A stretch of DNA of 64,000 nt from DATLFA01 sp039915945 (GCA_039915945.1 JBDSMH010000093.1:1-64000), one strand, 5' to 3'; numbered from the stretch's first letter, positions 32,037 through 41,329 are shown. Numbers and translations: made by a program. The notes: a model not told the origin generated them from the letters alone.

Positions 32037-32936
32037 TTATCCGGCCGGGTGCAGTGCTTCGTGCAGCGCCGCGTTGTACGCGCGGTTGGCGCGCGCGGCA
32101 GCAGCCGGGTTGCGCGGCGGCGCGCCGTGATATGCACCGGGCACGTTGCACAGTTCGACCGAAATACCGGCGGCCAACAATCGCAGCGCGTAGTGGATGC
32201 CTTCGTCGCGGAGCGGGTCGAGCCCGTTGGTCTGAATGAATGCGGGCGGAAGTCCGCTCAGATCGTCGGCGCGGGCCGGCGCGGCATAGGGCGACGTGGT
32301 CGACTTGTCATGGTTCTCGCCGAGGTAGTGCAACCACATGCCCTCCGCTCCCCCCGAGTTGAAGCCGGGCGCCTCGATGGCCTGGCGCATCGACGGCGTC
32401 TCGCAACGGTCGTCGAGTACCGGGATCATCAAGCCTTGGAACGCGATCTTGGGGCCGTTGCGGTCACGCGCCATGAGCGTCACCGCCGCTGTCAACGCAC
32501 CACCGGCGCTGCCGCCCGCGACGACGAGGCGATCGATGTCGATCGAGAGATCATCGCCATGCGCCGCCACCCAACACAGCACCGCGTAGCAGTCTTCGGG
32601 GCCGGCGGGGAACGGGTCTTCGGGCGCCAACCGATAGTCCACGCTCACCACGACGCATTCGTGATTGATCGACCAGCCGGCGTCCATCGCCGCGAACGTG
32701 TCGGCGCGCATGCGCACGAACGCGCCGCCGTGGATGCTGACGATCACGGGCAGGCGGCCGGCGAGGGCTTTGGGCCGGTACACCAGCACGCGTACATCCG
32801 GCGCGCCGGCCGGACCCGGCACGAATCGCTCTTCGATATCGAGACGCGACCGGTGCTCGTCGGTCAACTCCATCCCCTCGAAGACGTCGGGCGCACCCCG
32901 CGGCGGTATCGGCAACAATTCATGTGCTCGACTCAT
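32037..32936 (-). CDS. HSL-type alpha/beta-hydrolase (carboxylesterase)
   Basis: 299 residues of the hormone-sensitive-lipase group: 'VIVSIHGGAFV' oxyanion hole, nucleophile in 'VVAGGSAGGALTAAV', Asp in 'TNGLDPLRDEG' and His in 'VPGAYHGAPP'. ATG 32936 opens MSRAHELLPIPP. Members cleave short-chain esters or lactones. It lies between an LLM-family oxidoreductase gene (5 nt) and the thiolase fusion gene (12 nt), in one operon. Confidence 0.88.
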   Translation of the reverse strand: MSRAHELLPIPPRGAPDVFEGMELTDEHRSRLDIEERFVPGPAGAPDVRVLVYRPKALAGRLPVIVSIHGGAFVRMRADTFAAMDAGWSINHECVVVSVDYRLAPEDPFPAGPEDCYAVLCWVAAHGDDLSIDIDRLVVAGGSAGGALTAAVTLMARDRNGPKIAFQGLMIPVLDDRCETPSMRQAIEAPGFNSGGAEGMWLHYLGENHDKSTTSPYAAPARADDLSGLPPAFIQTNGLDPLRDEGIHYALRLLAAGISVELCNVPGAYHGAPPRNPAAAARANRAYNAALHEALHPAG

Positions 32937-32941
32937 GTCCC

Positions 32942-33850
32942 CTAGCCTTTCCACAGATCGACGAGATCGGCCAGCCGGCGTTCGGCGCTCGATCGATCGG
33001 CGCCCAACAACGCAAACGACACCGTGGCGTCGGTGATACCCATCGCAGCCATCGTCGGTGCAATCTCGACCATCGCCGCCAGATCGAGCGCACGCTGATC
33101 GTCGCGCACGAGCGGCACCGGCATGCGCACCAACAGCGCGTCGGGATCGCGCCCTGCGGCGCTCAACGCGGTGCGCAGCACGGCGATGCCATCGCGCGCC
33201 TCGTCGAGTGAAGCACCCATGATCGGCACCCATCCGTCGCCGAGCGTGACGATGCGGCGCACATTGCGCGGCGTGAGCGGCCCCGAGAAAAAAACCGGCG
33301 GGCCACCGGGGTGAAACGGCTTGGGATCGCACCAGATCGATTCGAACGAGATCGTCTCGGACGTGAACGTCGTGGGGCTCGGGCCCCACAGTGCCCGGCA
33401 CGCCGCAACCGTGTCGTCGAGCATCTGCGCCCGCTTGGCGAAATCGAGACCCAGCGCGTCGTACTCTGCTTCTTGCCACCCGGTGCCGACACCGAGGTCG
33501 AGACGACCGCGCGACAGTTGGTCAAGGGTGGCGACGATCTTCGCCAGCAACGCGGGCGGCCGCAGCGGTGCGATCAACACGCCGGTGACGAGGCGGATGT
33601 CATTGGTGGCGCCGGCGATGGCCGACAACAACGTCAACGGCTCGATCCAAGGCACGCCCTTTTCGAACATGAACGGACCCCACCGGTATTGGTCCAACTG
33701 CTCGCCCATGACCACGTGGTCAGACGTCGTGAGCGCGTCGACGCCGAGCCCATCGGCCAGGCGGGCGATCTCGACGAGTGCGCGGTGGTCGTCACCGGTG
33801 ATCTGTCCGGCGATCGGCAAACCGATCGTCAACCGGGGGCATGTACTCAT
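32942..33850 (-). CDS. LLM-class F420-dependent oxidoreductase
   Basis: 302-residue luciferase-like TIM barrel. 'RLTIGLPIAGQITGDDHRAL' N-terminus, 'GVDALTTSDHVVMGEQLDQY', 'IRLVTGVLIAPLRPPALLAK', 'GRLDLGVGTGWQEAEYDALG' (cofactor phosphate region) and 'VTLGDGWVPIMGAS' are typical of F420-dependent members in actinomycetes. It would transfer hydride or perform Baeyer-Villiger-like chemistry on a catabolic intermediate. The start overlaps the stop of the NTF2 gene by 4 nt. Confidence 0.9.
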   Translation of the reverse strand: MSTCPRLTIGLPIAGQITGDDHRALVEIARLADGLGVDALTTSDHVVMGEQLDQYRWGPFMFEKGVPWIEPLTLLSAIAGATNDIRLVTGVLIAPLRPPALLAKIVATLDQLSRGRLDLGVGTGWQEAEYDALGLDFAKRAQMLDDTVAACRALWGPSPTTFTSETISFESIWCDPKPFHPGGPPVFFSGPLTPRNVRRIVTLGDGWVPIMGASLDEARDGIAVLRTALSAAGRDPDALLVRMPVPLVRDDQRALDLAAMVEIAPTMAAMGITDATVSFALLGADRSSAERRLADLVDLWKG

Positions 33851-34239
33851 GCCTGCACCGGCCTAGGTGCGACTGCGGGCTGGGCCACGCGCTCACTGAT
33901 GCGCCACCCCGCCGGTGTGCGCACGACGACGTCCTCGTACACACCGGTGCCAGCGAGTCCCTCGGCGCGAACGGTCACCCACTTGGACGCCAGTCGCGCG
34001 GTGCGGTCACTGCTCTCGACAACGAACAACGAGGAACTCGTGTGTGCGACCGGATGATTCATCCGCGCGTACAGCGCCCGCAACTCCTCGATACCAGTCG
34101 TCTTCGGATACACGCCGGCCACCGTGACCGACGCGTCGTCGGTGAAGATCTGATCGAGTTGATCCCATGCCGTGGTGTCGACGATGTGGCAATAGCGCGA
34201 CAGCAGCTGCTGCAATTCGACGAAGTCCTCTGCGTTCAC
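33847..34239 (-). CDS. SnoaL-like / NTF2-fold protein
   Basis: 130 residues: 'FVELQQLLSRYCHIVDTTAW', 'DQLDQIFTDDASVTV', 'TTGIEELRALYARM' and 'VYEDVVVRTPAGWRISERV' fit the SnoaL_4 group, where Tyr, Asp and His around the first helix can form a dehydratase or isomerase site. It overlaps its neighbours on both sides by 4 nt (DUF protein upstream, LLM downstream), so it belongs firmly to this operon and probably acts on the pathway's substrate. Confidence 0.8.
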   Translation of the reverse strand: MNAEDFVELQQLLSRYCHIVDTTAWDQLDQIFTDDASVTVAGVYPKTTGIEELRALYARMNHPVAHTSSSLFVVESSDRTARLASKWVTVRAEGLAGTGVYEDVVVRTPAGWRISERVAQPAVAPRPVQA

Positions 34240-35201
34240 GAAGCTGCTGCTTTCTTTGGGATTTTCTCGTAGCCGAGGAAGTCACGCACGAATTTGCGGA
34301 TTGCCGGCGCACTCCAGTTGTCGTGATCTTCGCCGAACGCGGTGACACCACCGAAGGTCCATTCGGTGAGGCAGTTGACGGTGAACAGATTGGGGTTGAG
34401 ATGTACACCGATCTGGTTGAGGCAGCGACCCTCGGCCCGCAGCTCGCGATCGAGTTCGTCGACCCCGTCGATGCGCACGCGTCGCGGATAGCCGGTCAAC
34501 GGATCGCGCTCGGTGACCTCGCGTGTCGCCGATCGCAACTTGGCCCACTCGCCGTCACGGATCAGATAGCCGTGGATCGATTGACAACCCTGACCGCGAT
34601 TCATGGTGATCGTGTGGAACGCATCGGCCGCCGACGCCGTGGCATAGCTGTAGCCGCCGTTGGGCACGGGCGACCCGGTGAGCCCGGCACCGAACTGAGT
34701 GCGCGGTCCCCACGAACGATCACGGAACCCGAACGAGTCGACGGGGATCGTCTCGCCCCGCAACCAGATCGTGCCCTGGTACCGACCGGGTTGATCGAGG
34801 TGCGACGACCCGAGGTAGTGCGGCGGGGTCACCGCGGTGAACGTGAGATCGACGTGGATTTCGTCGGCGTCGGGATCGTCGTAGCGCAGCTCATAGCGCG
34901 CCAACGGTTCGAGGCAGAGGTAGTGAATGCCGTTGGGCAAGGTGATGTCCGACAGCGGTTGGTCGGGAATGGGAAGGTGCCAGAAGTTCTTGGCGTAGAG
35001 GCAATTCCACGGTTGGTTGCCCTTGTCGTCCCAGAAATACGCGCCACCCGCCGCCACTCCCTGGTTCGTGCGGAAGAACGGATAGAGCTGACCCGACAGC
35101 CGTCGCTCGGGCACCGTGAACGTGAACCAACACGTCTCGGTCCAATAGGGGTCGTCGTTGGTCGGCGGATGGAACTCGTCGTCGGGATGGGTCTCGGCCA
35201 C
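34236..35201 (-). CDS. DUF7064/7065-like protein (lipocalin-like/CrtC-like fold)
   Basis: 321 residues, rich in Trp, Phe and Pro in the N-terminal half ('DDPYWTETCWFTFTVPERRL'), with the diagnostic 'SFGFRDRSWGPR' segment near residue 165. Proteins with a G-x-RD-x-SWG-x-R motif are known from hydroxyneurosporene-synthase-like and related DUF families, often adjacent to lipid and steroid catabolic genes. No catalysis is proven. First gene of the minus-strand operon that continues with NTF2, LLM, esterase, thiolase fusion and hydrolase. Confidence 0.7.
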   Translation of the reverse strand: MAETHPDDEFHPPTNDDPYWTETCWFTFTVPERRLSGQLYPFFRTNQGVAAGGAYFWDDKGNQPWNCLYAKNFWHLPIPDQPLSDITLPNGIHYLCLEPLARYELRYDDPDADEIHVDLTFTAVTPPHYLGSSHLDQPGRYQGTIWLRGETIPVDSFGFRDRSWGPRTQFGAGLTGSPVPNGGYSYATASAADAFHTITMNRGQGCQSIHGYLIRDGEWAKLRSATREVTERDPLTGYPRRVRIDGVDELDRELRAEGRCLNQIGVHLNPNLFTVNCLTEWTFGGVTAFGEDHDNWSAPAIRKFVRDFLGYEKIPKKAAAS

Positions 35202-35267
35202 AGCCGTCTCCTAGCTTCCCGCTCGAGCCGTTCGGGCCTCCCGGGTGCCATGCGTACAATTTCGTCG

Positions 35268-36050
35268 ATGAGCACCGTAACCCTCCTGCCACTCTCAGGC
35301 ACGCTGGGTGCCGAGGTGGGCGGCCTCGACGTCCGCGCGGTCGATGACGCCATGATCGGGCGGCTGCGCGACCTGCTCGATCAACATCACCTGCTGCTCT
35401 TTCGCAACCAAGAACTCGCGCCGCGCGAGCACGCGGATTTCGCCGGGCGATTCGGGCCCCTCAGCGTGCACCCTCGGCTGCGAGCCATCGACGAGGCCCC
35501 CGAGTTGATCGAGGTCTACGACCCCAAGAACCCGATCGCGACGACCTGGCATCAGGACCAGACCTTTCTGGTGTGCCCGCCGAGCTCGACGATGCTCGTG
35601 GCCCGGGTGCTGCCGCCGTCGGGCGGCGACACGATGTTCGCCAACCAACATGCGGCATTCGACGCGCTGTCTCCCGCCCTGCAAGCGATCGTGGCCGAGT
35701 TACGGGCCGTGCATCGCCGCGTCGCGCGCGACAGTGACGGCCGAGTGACCGAGCACGACGAGGCGACCCATCCGCTGGCGCCTCACCACCCCGTCACCGG
35801 ACGCCGCGCCCTGTTCGTCAACCGCGACTACACCGTCACGATCGAAGGGTTCACGGCGCCCGAGAGCGACGCGTTGTTGGAGTTCCTCTACGCGCATTCG
35901 GTGCGGCCCGAGTTCACCTGCCGCCATCGCTGGACCATGGGCGACGTGGTGCTGTGGGACAACCGCAGCCTGTTGCATTGCGTGGTCGGTGACGCGACCG
36001 GGCCGCGGCTGTTGCACAAAGCGACGATGGCCGGCGACGCCCCGAGTTAG
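35268..36050 (+). CDS. TauD/TfdA-family Fe(II)/2-oxoglutarate dioxygenase
   Basis: 260 residues. The facial triad is His and Asp of 'TTWHQDQTF' and the distal His in 'NRSLLHCVV'; the 2-oxoglutarate-binding Arg is in 'GPRLLHKATM'. The start is ATG 35268 (MSTVTLLPLSGTLGAE, the typical N-terminus). Members hydroxylate sulfonates, phenoxyacetates or other acids. The gene is divergent from the DUF-led operon by 66 bp. It is a paralogue of 50101-50952. Confidence 0.9.
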   Translation: MSTVTLLPLSGTLGAEVGGLDVRAVDDAMIGRLRDLLDQHHLLLFRNQELAPREHADFAGRFGPLSVHPRLRAIDEAPELIEVYDPKNPIATTWHQDQTFLVCPPSSTMLVARVLPPSGGDTMFANQHAAFDALSPALQAIVAELRAVHRRVARDSDGRVTEHDEATHPLAPHHPVTGRRALFVNRDYTVTIEGFTAPESDALLEFLYAHSVRPEFTCRHRWTMGDVVLWDNRSLLHCVVGDATGPRLLHKATMAGDAPS

Positions 36051-36091
36051 AGGGTTCGGATGCGGCGAGCCGGCCATGTGCGCCGGCCTAC

Positions 36092-36511
36092 TCAGGGGGC
36101 CATGCGGGCGAAGGCGTACGCGGTGTCGACGTGTTCCCACACCTCTGCGATGCGGCCGCCGTCGAGTCGGTACAAGAAGTGGTAGTGGTTCAGGTAGTCC
36201 TTGCCGCTCGCGGTACGCCCCTGCATGTGCGCGTGCACGGCGACGTGGTCACCTTCGGCGACGACGAGGTCGATCGTCCACCGCATTTCGCTGAAGAAGG
36301 CGTCGACGCCGCCGAGCAGTTCGACAACCGCCTTCTTGCCCGAAAGGGGACGAGCGAGCCCGCTGGCTTCGACCGCCGACTGTGGCACCCACCATTGGAC
36401 GTCGTCGGTCATGAGCGCACCTTGCGCGGCGGCGTCTTGCCGCTCCATCGCCGCGATCTGGTCGCGCACGACCTGCTTGTTGCGTTCGACGTCCGATGCG
36501 ATGGCGTCCAT
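36092..36511 (-). CDS. SnoaL-like / NTF2-fold protein
   Basis: 139 residues from MDAIASDVERNKQVVRDQIA; 'ALMTDDVQWWVPQSAV', 'GKKAVVELLGGVDAFF', 'GDHVAVHAHMQGRTASGKDY' and 'YHFLYRLDGGRIAEVWEHVD' are typical SnoaL-like/limonene-epoxide-hydrolase-type strands. ATG 36511 was chosen over 36574 because the family usually begins with this helix and GGGGGC lies upstream. The ligand is unknown. Convergent with the TauD gene. Confidence 0.8.
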   Translation of the reverse strand: MDAIASDVERNKQVVRDQIAAMERQDAAAQGALMTDDVQWWVPQSAVEASGLARPLSGKKAVVELLGGVDAFFSEMRWTIDLVVAEGDHVAVHAHMQGRTASGKDYLNHYHFLYRLDGGRIAEVWEHVDTAYAFARMAP

Positions 36512-36627
36512 CGTCAAGCCCCCGTTCGTTGAGGTGGCACCATTCTGCCAGCGAGCCGCGGGCACGGCCCTCATCTAGTATGCGCCGCTGTCAGGAATGC
36601 GAGTCGACTACGACCGAGGTGGAGACT

Positions 36628-37554
36628 ATGGCTAGCCCGCAAGCCGAACAGATGAAAGCGACGATGCGAGCGACGCGCGCGAATGCGGCGGACACAGCCC
36701 CAGCGAGCCTCCAGCAAATGCGCGAGATGGCGAACCTCATGTTGGGCGCCATGGCGACGGTTCCGGAGCACGTGCGCTTCGAGGCCGTCGATGCCGGCGG
36801 GGTCCCGGCAATCTGGGTCGTGCCCGACGGTGCGGCCACCGACCGCGTCATCCAGTACCTCCACGGTGGTGGTTACGTCCTCGGCACTGCGTCGACACAT
36901 CAGAACCTGGTCGGGCACATCGCCAAAGCAACCGGCTGTCGTGCTCTGTCGGTCGACTATCGACTTGCACCCGAACACCCACACCCAGCGGCGGTGAACG
37001 ACAGCATGATCGTGTACGAATGGCTGCTCGGCCAAGGGATCGACGCGCGACACATCGCGGTGTCGGGCGACTCCGCCGGCGGAGGGCTCACCATGGCGAC
37101 GCTCGTCGCGATTCGCGATCGCGGTCTGCCAAACCCGGCAGCGGGTGTGCCGTTGTCGCCGTGGATCGATTTGGAAGGTACCGGCGCGTCGATGCAAACC
37201 AATGCGGACGTCGATCTCATGATCGCTGAAGCCGGGCTGAAGATGATGGCCGCGCTCTTCCTGAATGGCCAGATCGCTCGTGATCCTCTGGCTGCGCCGC
37301 TGCACGCGGATCTGGCGGGAATCGCCCCGATCTATGTCCAAGTCGGCGGCGAAGAAACCTTGCTCGACGACTCCACTCGTCTCGCGGCGAACGCCGAGGC
37401 GGCTGGCGTCGACGTGCGCCTCGATGTGTTCCCCGAGATGCAGCACGTGTTCCAACTCTCCGCCGGCAACATGCCCGAGGCCGACGACGCCATCGAGCGC
37501 ATCGCGGCGTGGTTGCGTCCCAAACTCGGCCTCTCGGGACCGCAGAAGGCGTAG
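36628..37554 (+). CDS. HSL-type alpha/beta-hydrolase
   Basis: 308 residues: 'VIQYLHGGGYVLGTASTHQN' (HGGG oxyanion hole), Ser in 'AVSGDSAGGGLTMAT', Asp in 'GGEETLLDDSTR', His in 'VFPEMQHVFQL'. A cap region at the N-terminus is rich in Met and Ala. GAGGTGGAGAC before ATG 36628 is a strong ribosome-binding site. It likely hydrolyses small esters. Convergent with an SDR gene 32 nt away; a short GCGACTCGAGTCGC palindrome lies between them. Confidence 0.88.
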   Translation: MASPQAEQMKATMRATRANAADTAPASLQQMREMANLMLGAMATVPEHVRFEAVDAGGVPAIWVVPDGAATDRVIQYLHGGGYVLGTASTHQNLVGHIAKATGCRALSVDYRLAPEHPHPAAVNDSMIVYEWLLGQGIDARHIAVSGDSAGGGLTMATLVAIRDRGLPNPAAGVPLSPWIDLEGTGASMQTNADVDLMIAEAGLKMMAALFLNGQIARDPLAAPLHADLAGIAPIYVQVGGEETLLDDSTRLAANAEAAGVDVRLDVFPEMQHVFQLSAGNMPEADDAIERIAAWLRPKLGLSGPQKA

Positions 37555-37586
37555 TTGGCGACTCGAGTCGCGGCGCGACAAGTGGC

Positions 37587-38336
37587 TTACTGATTCGGGA
37601 TGCGGGCCATTCCACCGTCGACGGTGATGGTCTGGCCGTTCACGAAAGCCGAGTCGTCGGAGCACAGGTACAGCAGTGCACCGACGAGATCTTCGGGCCG
37701 GCCCTGGCGCCGAACCGTCTGGCGCGCCAGCAATGACTGCACCTGTGCCGGCGGCATCTTGGCCGTCATCATGCCCGGGGCGATGCCGTTGACGCGGATG
37801 TTGTCCTGGGAGAACTCCGCCGCGAGGACGCGGGTGACCGCATCGATCGCATACTTCGACACCGTGTACGAACCCGCTTCCATCTGCGAGCCGTTGGACG
37901 ACTGATTGACGATCGATCCGCCACCGCGGGCGGCCATGACAGGCCGCACCGCTGCGGAACAGCGGACAGGCGCAATCGTGTTGACGTCCATGATGTAACG
38001 CCAGTCTTCGCGGCTGAGCGTCGACATCTCGTTCCACTTGCCGCGTGCGAGGCCGGCGTTGTTGACGAGGATGTCGATACCGCCGAAGGCGGCGACCGCC
38101 GCGCTGACCATTGCGTCGATGTCGTCGTCCGATGAAACGTCACAACGCACTCCGATAGCGGTTCCGCCGTCGGCCACCAGTGCGGCGGCAGTGCGCTCGG
38201 CCGCTTCACCATCGAGGTCGGATACGACGACCGACGCGCCGTTCGCCGCGAGCGCTTGGACGTAGGTGACCCCGAGGCCTCCGACGCCGGCACCGCCGGC
38301 ACCCGTGACGATCGCGACCTTGCCTGCCAACTTCAT
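37587..38336 (-). CDS. Short-chain dehydrogenase/reductase with an extended glycine loop
   Basis: 249 residues. The cofactor loop 'TGAGGAGVGGLGVTYVQALA' carries extra Gly residues compared with TGxxxGxG. 'VVSDLDGEAAERTA' indicates NAD preference; 'NNAGLARG', 'NQSSNGSQMEAG' and 'SYTVSKYAI' supply the Asn, Ser and Tyr-x3-Lys. The start overlaps the stop of the next SDR by 4 nt. Last gene of a five-gene minus-strand operon that starts with the N-acyl-D-amino-acid deacylase-like gene. Confidence 0.88.
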   Translation of the reverse strand: MKLAGKVAIVTGAGGAGVGGLGVTYVQALAANGASVVVSDLDGEAAERTAAALVADGGTAIGVRCDVSSDDDIDAMVSAAVAAFGGIDILVNNAGLARGKWNEMSTLSREDWRYIMDVNTIAPVRCSAAVRPVMAARGGGSIVNQSSNGSQMEAGSYTVSKYAIDAVTRVLAAEFSQDNIRVNGIAPGMMTAKMPPAQVQSLLARQTVRRQGRPEDLVGALLYLCSDDSAFVNGQTITVDGGMARIPNQ

Positions 38337-39148
38337 TCGACTTCCTCTCGTTGGATGCGGGGAGACGTGACACCGGCGGTACGACCACCATCGACCGCAA
38401 GTTCGGCGCCGGTCATGTACGACGAATCGCTCGATGCCAGGAACAACGCCACCTTGGCGATCTCGATCGGTTGCGCGGCGCGCCCCAAGGGCACGATCTG
38501 GCGCCAGCGGGATTGGAACTCGTCGTCGTCCATACCGTCGGGATGGATCATCGGTGTATCGACGGGGCCCGGATGGATCGAGTTGACCCGGATGCCGAAC
38601 GGCGCGAGATCGAGCGCGGCGGCTTTGGTCATGCCCCGCACGGCCCACTTCGACGCGACGTACGCGATGGTTCCCGTGTAGGCGATCAATCCACTCGTCG
38701 ACGACACATTGACGATCGAACCGCCGCCGGCGCGCTCCATCGACGGCACCACACTCTGCATGCCCAGCAAACAGCCGAGCTGATTGACCGCGATGGTGTC
38801 GAGATACGACTCGAGCGTGACATCACGCACGCCGCCCGCGCCGGTCACCGCAGCGTTGTTCACGAGAATGTCGATCGGGCCGAAGCGCGCTTCTCCGAAT
38901 GCGACCGCGGCGTGCCACGCCGACTGTTCGCGCACGTCGAGTGCAAAGAACGCGGCGCCCGCACCGAGCTCTGCGGCGAGCGCTCGTCCTTCGTTCTCGA
39001 GTACGTCCGCCACGACGACCTCGGCTCCCTCCGCGGCGAAGAGCCGGGCTTCGGCCGCCCCTTGGCCCCGGGCCGCGCCGGAAATGAGCGCGACTCTGCC
39101 CGCCAACCGATCGCGCGCGACCTCGCTCGACCTCTCTTCAGAAGCCAA
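38333..39148 (-). CDS. Short-chain dehydrogenase/reductase
   Basis: 271 residues if TTG 39148 is used (MASEERSSEVARDRLAGR), which has a GGTGAGG ribosome-binding site inside the P450 end. Motifs: 'SGAARGQGAAEARLFAAEGA', 'VVADVLENEG', 'NNAAVTG', 'NVSSTSGLIAYTG', 'AYVASKWAV', 'YMTGAELAVDGGRTAG'. It resembles 3-alpha/20-beta-hydroxysteroid-dehydrogenase-like SDRs. It overlaps the P450 gene by 11 nt and the next SDR by 4 nt, which indicates one pathway of alcohol/ketone interconversion after hydroxylation. Confidence 0.85.
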   Translation of the reverse strand: MASEERSSEVARDRLAGRVALISGAARGQGAAEARLFAAEGAEVVVADVLENEGRALAAELGAGAAFFALDVREQSAWHAAVAFGEARFGPIDILVNNAAVTGAGGVRDVTLESYLDTIAVNQLGCLLGMQSVVPSMERAGGGSIVNVSSTSGLIAYTGTIAYVASKWAVRGMTKAAALDLAPFGIRVNSIHPGPVDTPMIHPDGMDDDEFQSRWRQIVPLGRAAQPIEIAKVALFLASSDSSYMTGAELAVDGGRTAGVTSPRIQREEVE

Positions 39149-40334
39149 GGGGAACCTCACCGACCACACGCAACCAAGTTGATGCCCATCGCACCGGCGG
39201 GCCGTCGAGGTGGTAGTCGGGAATGCGCGCATGGAACTCTTCGAAGGCACTCGTTGCTTCGAGTCGCGCCAACGGCGCCCCCATGCAGTAGTGCAAGCCG
39301 TGACCGAAGCCGAGATGACGATCCATGCGCCGATGGATGTCGAATCGTTCGGGTGACGCGAACTCACGCTCGTCGTGATCCGCGGCCATCCACACGAAAA
39401 CGACCGGTTGGCCCTTGGGGATGGTGCGACCGTGCAACGTGACGTCGCGCGTGGTGACGCGCGGTGGCGACTGCACCGTCGGCGAATCGAAACGAGCCAT
39501 CTCCTCGACTGCGCCGGCAGTTAGGCGCGGCGCCGCGATCAACTCCGCGCGAACATCGGGTTGCTCGGCCAATCGGATCACGCCGTTCGACATCAAGATG
39601 GCGGTGGTTTCGTTGCCCGCGATCATGATCTGGTAGCACATGCTCAAGATCTCGTGCTCGTCGAGGCGCTCCCCGTCGACGTCGGCACCGATGATGGCGT
39701 CGATCAAGTCATCCTTGGGCGACTTGCGTCTCGCGGCGACGAGCGCGGAGAGGTACTCGAAGATCTGGGCGTGGGCATCTTGTTGCTCTTTTTGCGCAAC
39801 CTCGACCGTGATCGAAGGATCGCGCTGCTCGAGCTTTTCGGCCCACAGCCGGAACTGCCATCGCTCGTCCCGTGGCACGCCCAACAACTCGCCGATCACG
39901 GTCGTCGAAAGCGGCGCCGCGAAGTCGTGCACGAACTCGCAGTGCCCCGTGTCGATGAACCGATCGATCAGCTCGTTGGCGAGACGGCGCACGCTCGGCT
40001 CGAGGTCGGACACCCGCCGCACCGTGAACGCACGCGACATGATCGCGCGCAGGCGATTGTGGCGGGGCGGGTCCATGTAGAAGATGCCGAAGTCCATGAA
40101 CTCCTTCGGCATCAGCTCGGTGGGCTCTGCTGGTTCGTTGGGATAGTGGCCGGGGTCGCTGGCGTAGGTCTCGTGGTCGTGCACCGCGTCCCACACGTCG
40201 GCGAAGCGCGTCAGCGTCCAAAAGCGAAGGTCGGGGTTGTGGTACACCGGATGCCGGTCGCGCAACTCTTTGAACAACGGCAGCGGATCTTCTTGGAACT
40301 CGACGGTGGTCGGGTCATAGACGAACTGTGTCAT
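39138..40334 (-). CDS. Cytochrome P450
   Basis: 398 residues, soluble bacterial P450. I-helix 'IMIAGNETT' (239-243), ExxR pair Glu278-Arg281 ('EEMAR'), heme loop 'FGHGLHYCMGAPLAR' with Cys350 as the thiolate ligand. It lacks a fused reductase, so ferredoxin and ferredoxin reductase must come from elsewhere; none is in the window. The P450 is flanked by an esterase and two SDRs in one operon and would hydroxylate a hydrophobic substrate. CYP family not assigned. Confidence 0.93.
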   Translation of the reverse strand: MTQFVYDPTTVEFQEDPLPLFKELRDRHPVYHNPDLRFWTLTRFADVWDAVHDHETYASDPGHYPNEPAEPTELMPKEFMDFGIFYMDPPRHNRLRAIMSRAFTVRRVSDLEPSVRRLANELIDRFIDTGHCEFVHDFAAPLSTTVIGELLGVPRDERWQFRLWAEKLEQRDPSITVEVAQKEQQDAHAQIFEYLSALVAARRKSPKDDLIDAIIGADVDGERLDEHEILSMCYQIMIAGNETTAILMSNGVIRLAEQPDVRAELIAAPRLTAGAVEEMARFDSPTVQSPPRVTTRDVTLHGRTIPKGQPVVFVWMAADHDEREFASPERFDIHRRMDRHLGFGHGLHYCMGAPLARLEATSAFEEFHARIPDYHLDGPPVRWASTWLRVVGEVPLGF

Positions 40335-40346
40335 CGCTCCCCCATT

Positions 40347-41291
40347 TCATAGCGCCAGCTGATCTGCGAGCCACTCGAGTTGGCGCCGGTTGGCGGCGTG
40401 GGCCATGGCCGTCGGAAACACGGTGAACGCGTGAGGCGATTCGGGATACACCGCCAGCTCGGCCAAGTTGCCGGCGGCGAGCCACCGCATCGCCATGGCG
40501 AGATTATCTTCGTAGAACGCGTCGAGCGTGCCGACAGTGAACAACGCCGGCGGCATGCCGTGGAGATCGGCGAACAACGGCGACACGTCGGGACCGAGGC
40601 GCTTGGTCTTGGGCACGCGCCGCAGGTAGGCGTCGATGTAGAACTTGGAAGTCGGCGCCAGGATGCGGCCGCTAGGCGACGTACCGCTCAAGTCGTACAA
40701 GCCGAACACCAAGTCCGCCGCGATGAACCGGCTCGCAGCATCGTGGCGGTCGCGCATGCGCAACAAGGTGACGGCGGCCAGGTGCGCGCCGGCCGAGCCT
40801 CCGCCGATGAACACGCGATCGGCACCGAACTCGGACATCGCCCGCTCGAGTACCCACAACGCCGCGGTCTCGCAGTCATCGGGCGCAGCGGGCCACGGGT
40901 GCGCGGGCGCCAATCGGTAGTCGACCGATACGACCGCCACATCGAGTTCGTCGGCCAGTTGGGTGTTCGCGGTGTCGCCCATGGCCGCGGCACCCAGGAA
41001 GAACCCGCCGCCGTGAATATCCAGATACACCGCACGCGGCGTGGTCGACGGGACGATGATGCGTACCGGTACCGATCGCTTGTCGACGCGCACGACCCGG
41101 TCCTCGGCCGCGCCCGCGCTATCGGCCGGTTTCAGCGAGTCGAAGGCCGAGATGTTGCGCGCCCGCGCCAGGCCTTCGGGCGTGCTCAGATCGAACGGGC
41201 CGGCCGGCAACTGTGCGTTGAATTTCTCGTTGAACGCGCGCGCTTCTTCGACGAACTCTTCCAACACCGGGTTGTAACGCTCGATGAACAT
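40347..41291 (-). CDS. HSL-type alpha/beta-hydrolase
   Basis: 314 residues: 'AVYLDIHGGGFFLGAAAMGD' oxyanion hole, Ser in 'FIGGGSAGAHLAAVT', Asp in 'VGTLDAFYEDN', His in 'YPESPHAFTVFP'. The N-terminus starts at ATG 41291 with MFIERYNPVLEEFVEEARAF, a family-typical cap helix. It is 12 nt upstream of the P450 gene. Probably an esterase working on a substrate or product of the P450. Confidence 0.88.
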   Translation of the reverse strand: MFIERYNPVLEEFVEEARAFNEKFNAQLPAGPFDLSTPEGLARARNISAFDSLKPADSAGAAEDRVVRVDKRSVPVRIIVPSTTPRAVYLDIHGGGFFLGAAAMGDTANTQLADELDVAVVSVDYRLAPAHPWPAAPDDCETAALWVLERAMSEFGADRVFIGGGSAGAHLAAVTLLRMRDRHDAASRFIAADLVFGLYDLSGTSPSGRILAPTSKFYIDAYLRRVPKTKRLGPDVSPLFADLHGMPPALFTVGTLDAFYEDNLAMAMRWLAAGNLAELAVYPESPHAFTVFPTAMAHAANRRQLEWLADQLAL

Positions 41292-41329
41292 GCAGCTGCT
41301 ACGTCGCTACTCGCTAGGTCGTTACGTCA

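Noticed and set aside
34167..35267. Upstream extension of the TauD gene
   Set aside because: It runs antisense through the DUF and NTF2 genes; TauD homologues start at the MSTVTLLPL position.
37558..37571. GCGACTCGAGTCGC palindrome as terminator
   Set aside because: Only five stem pairs remain after allowing a loop and no T-run follows; too weak to call.
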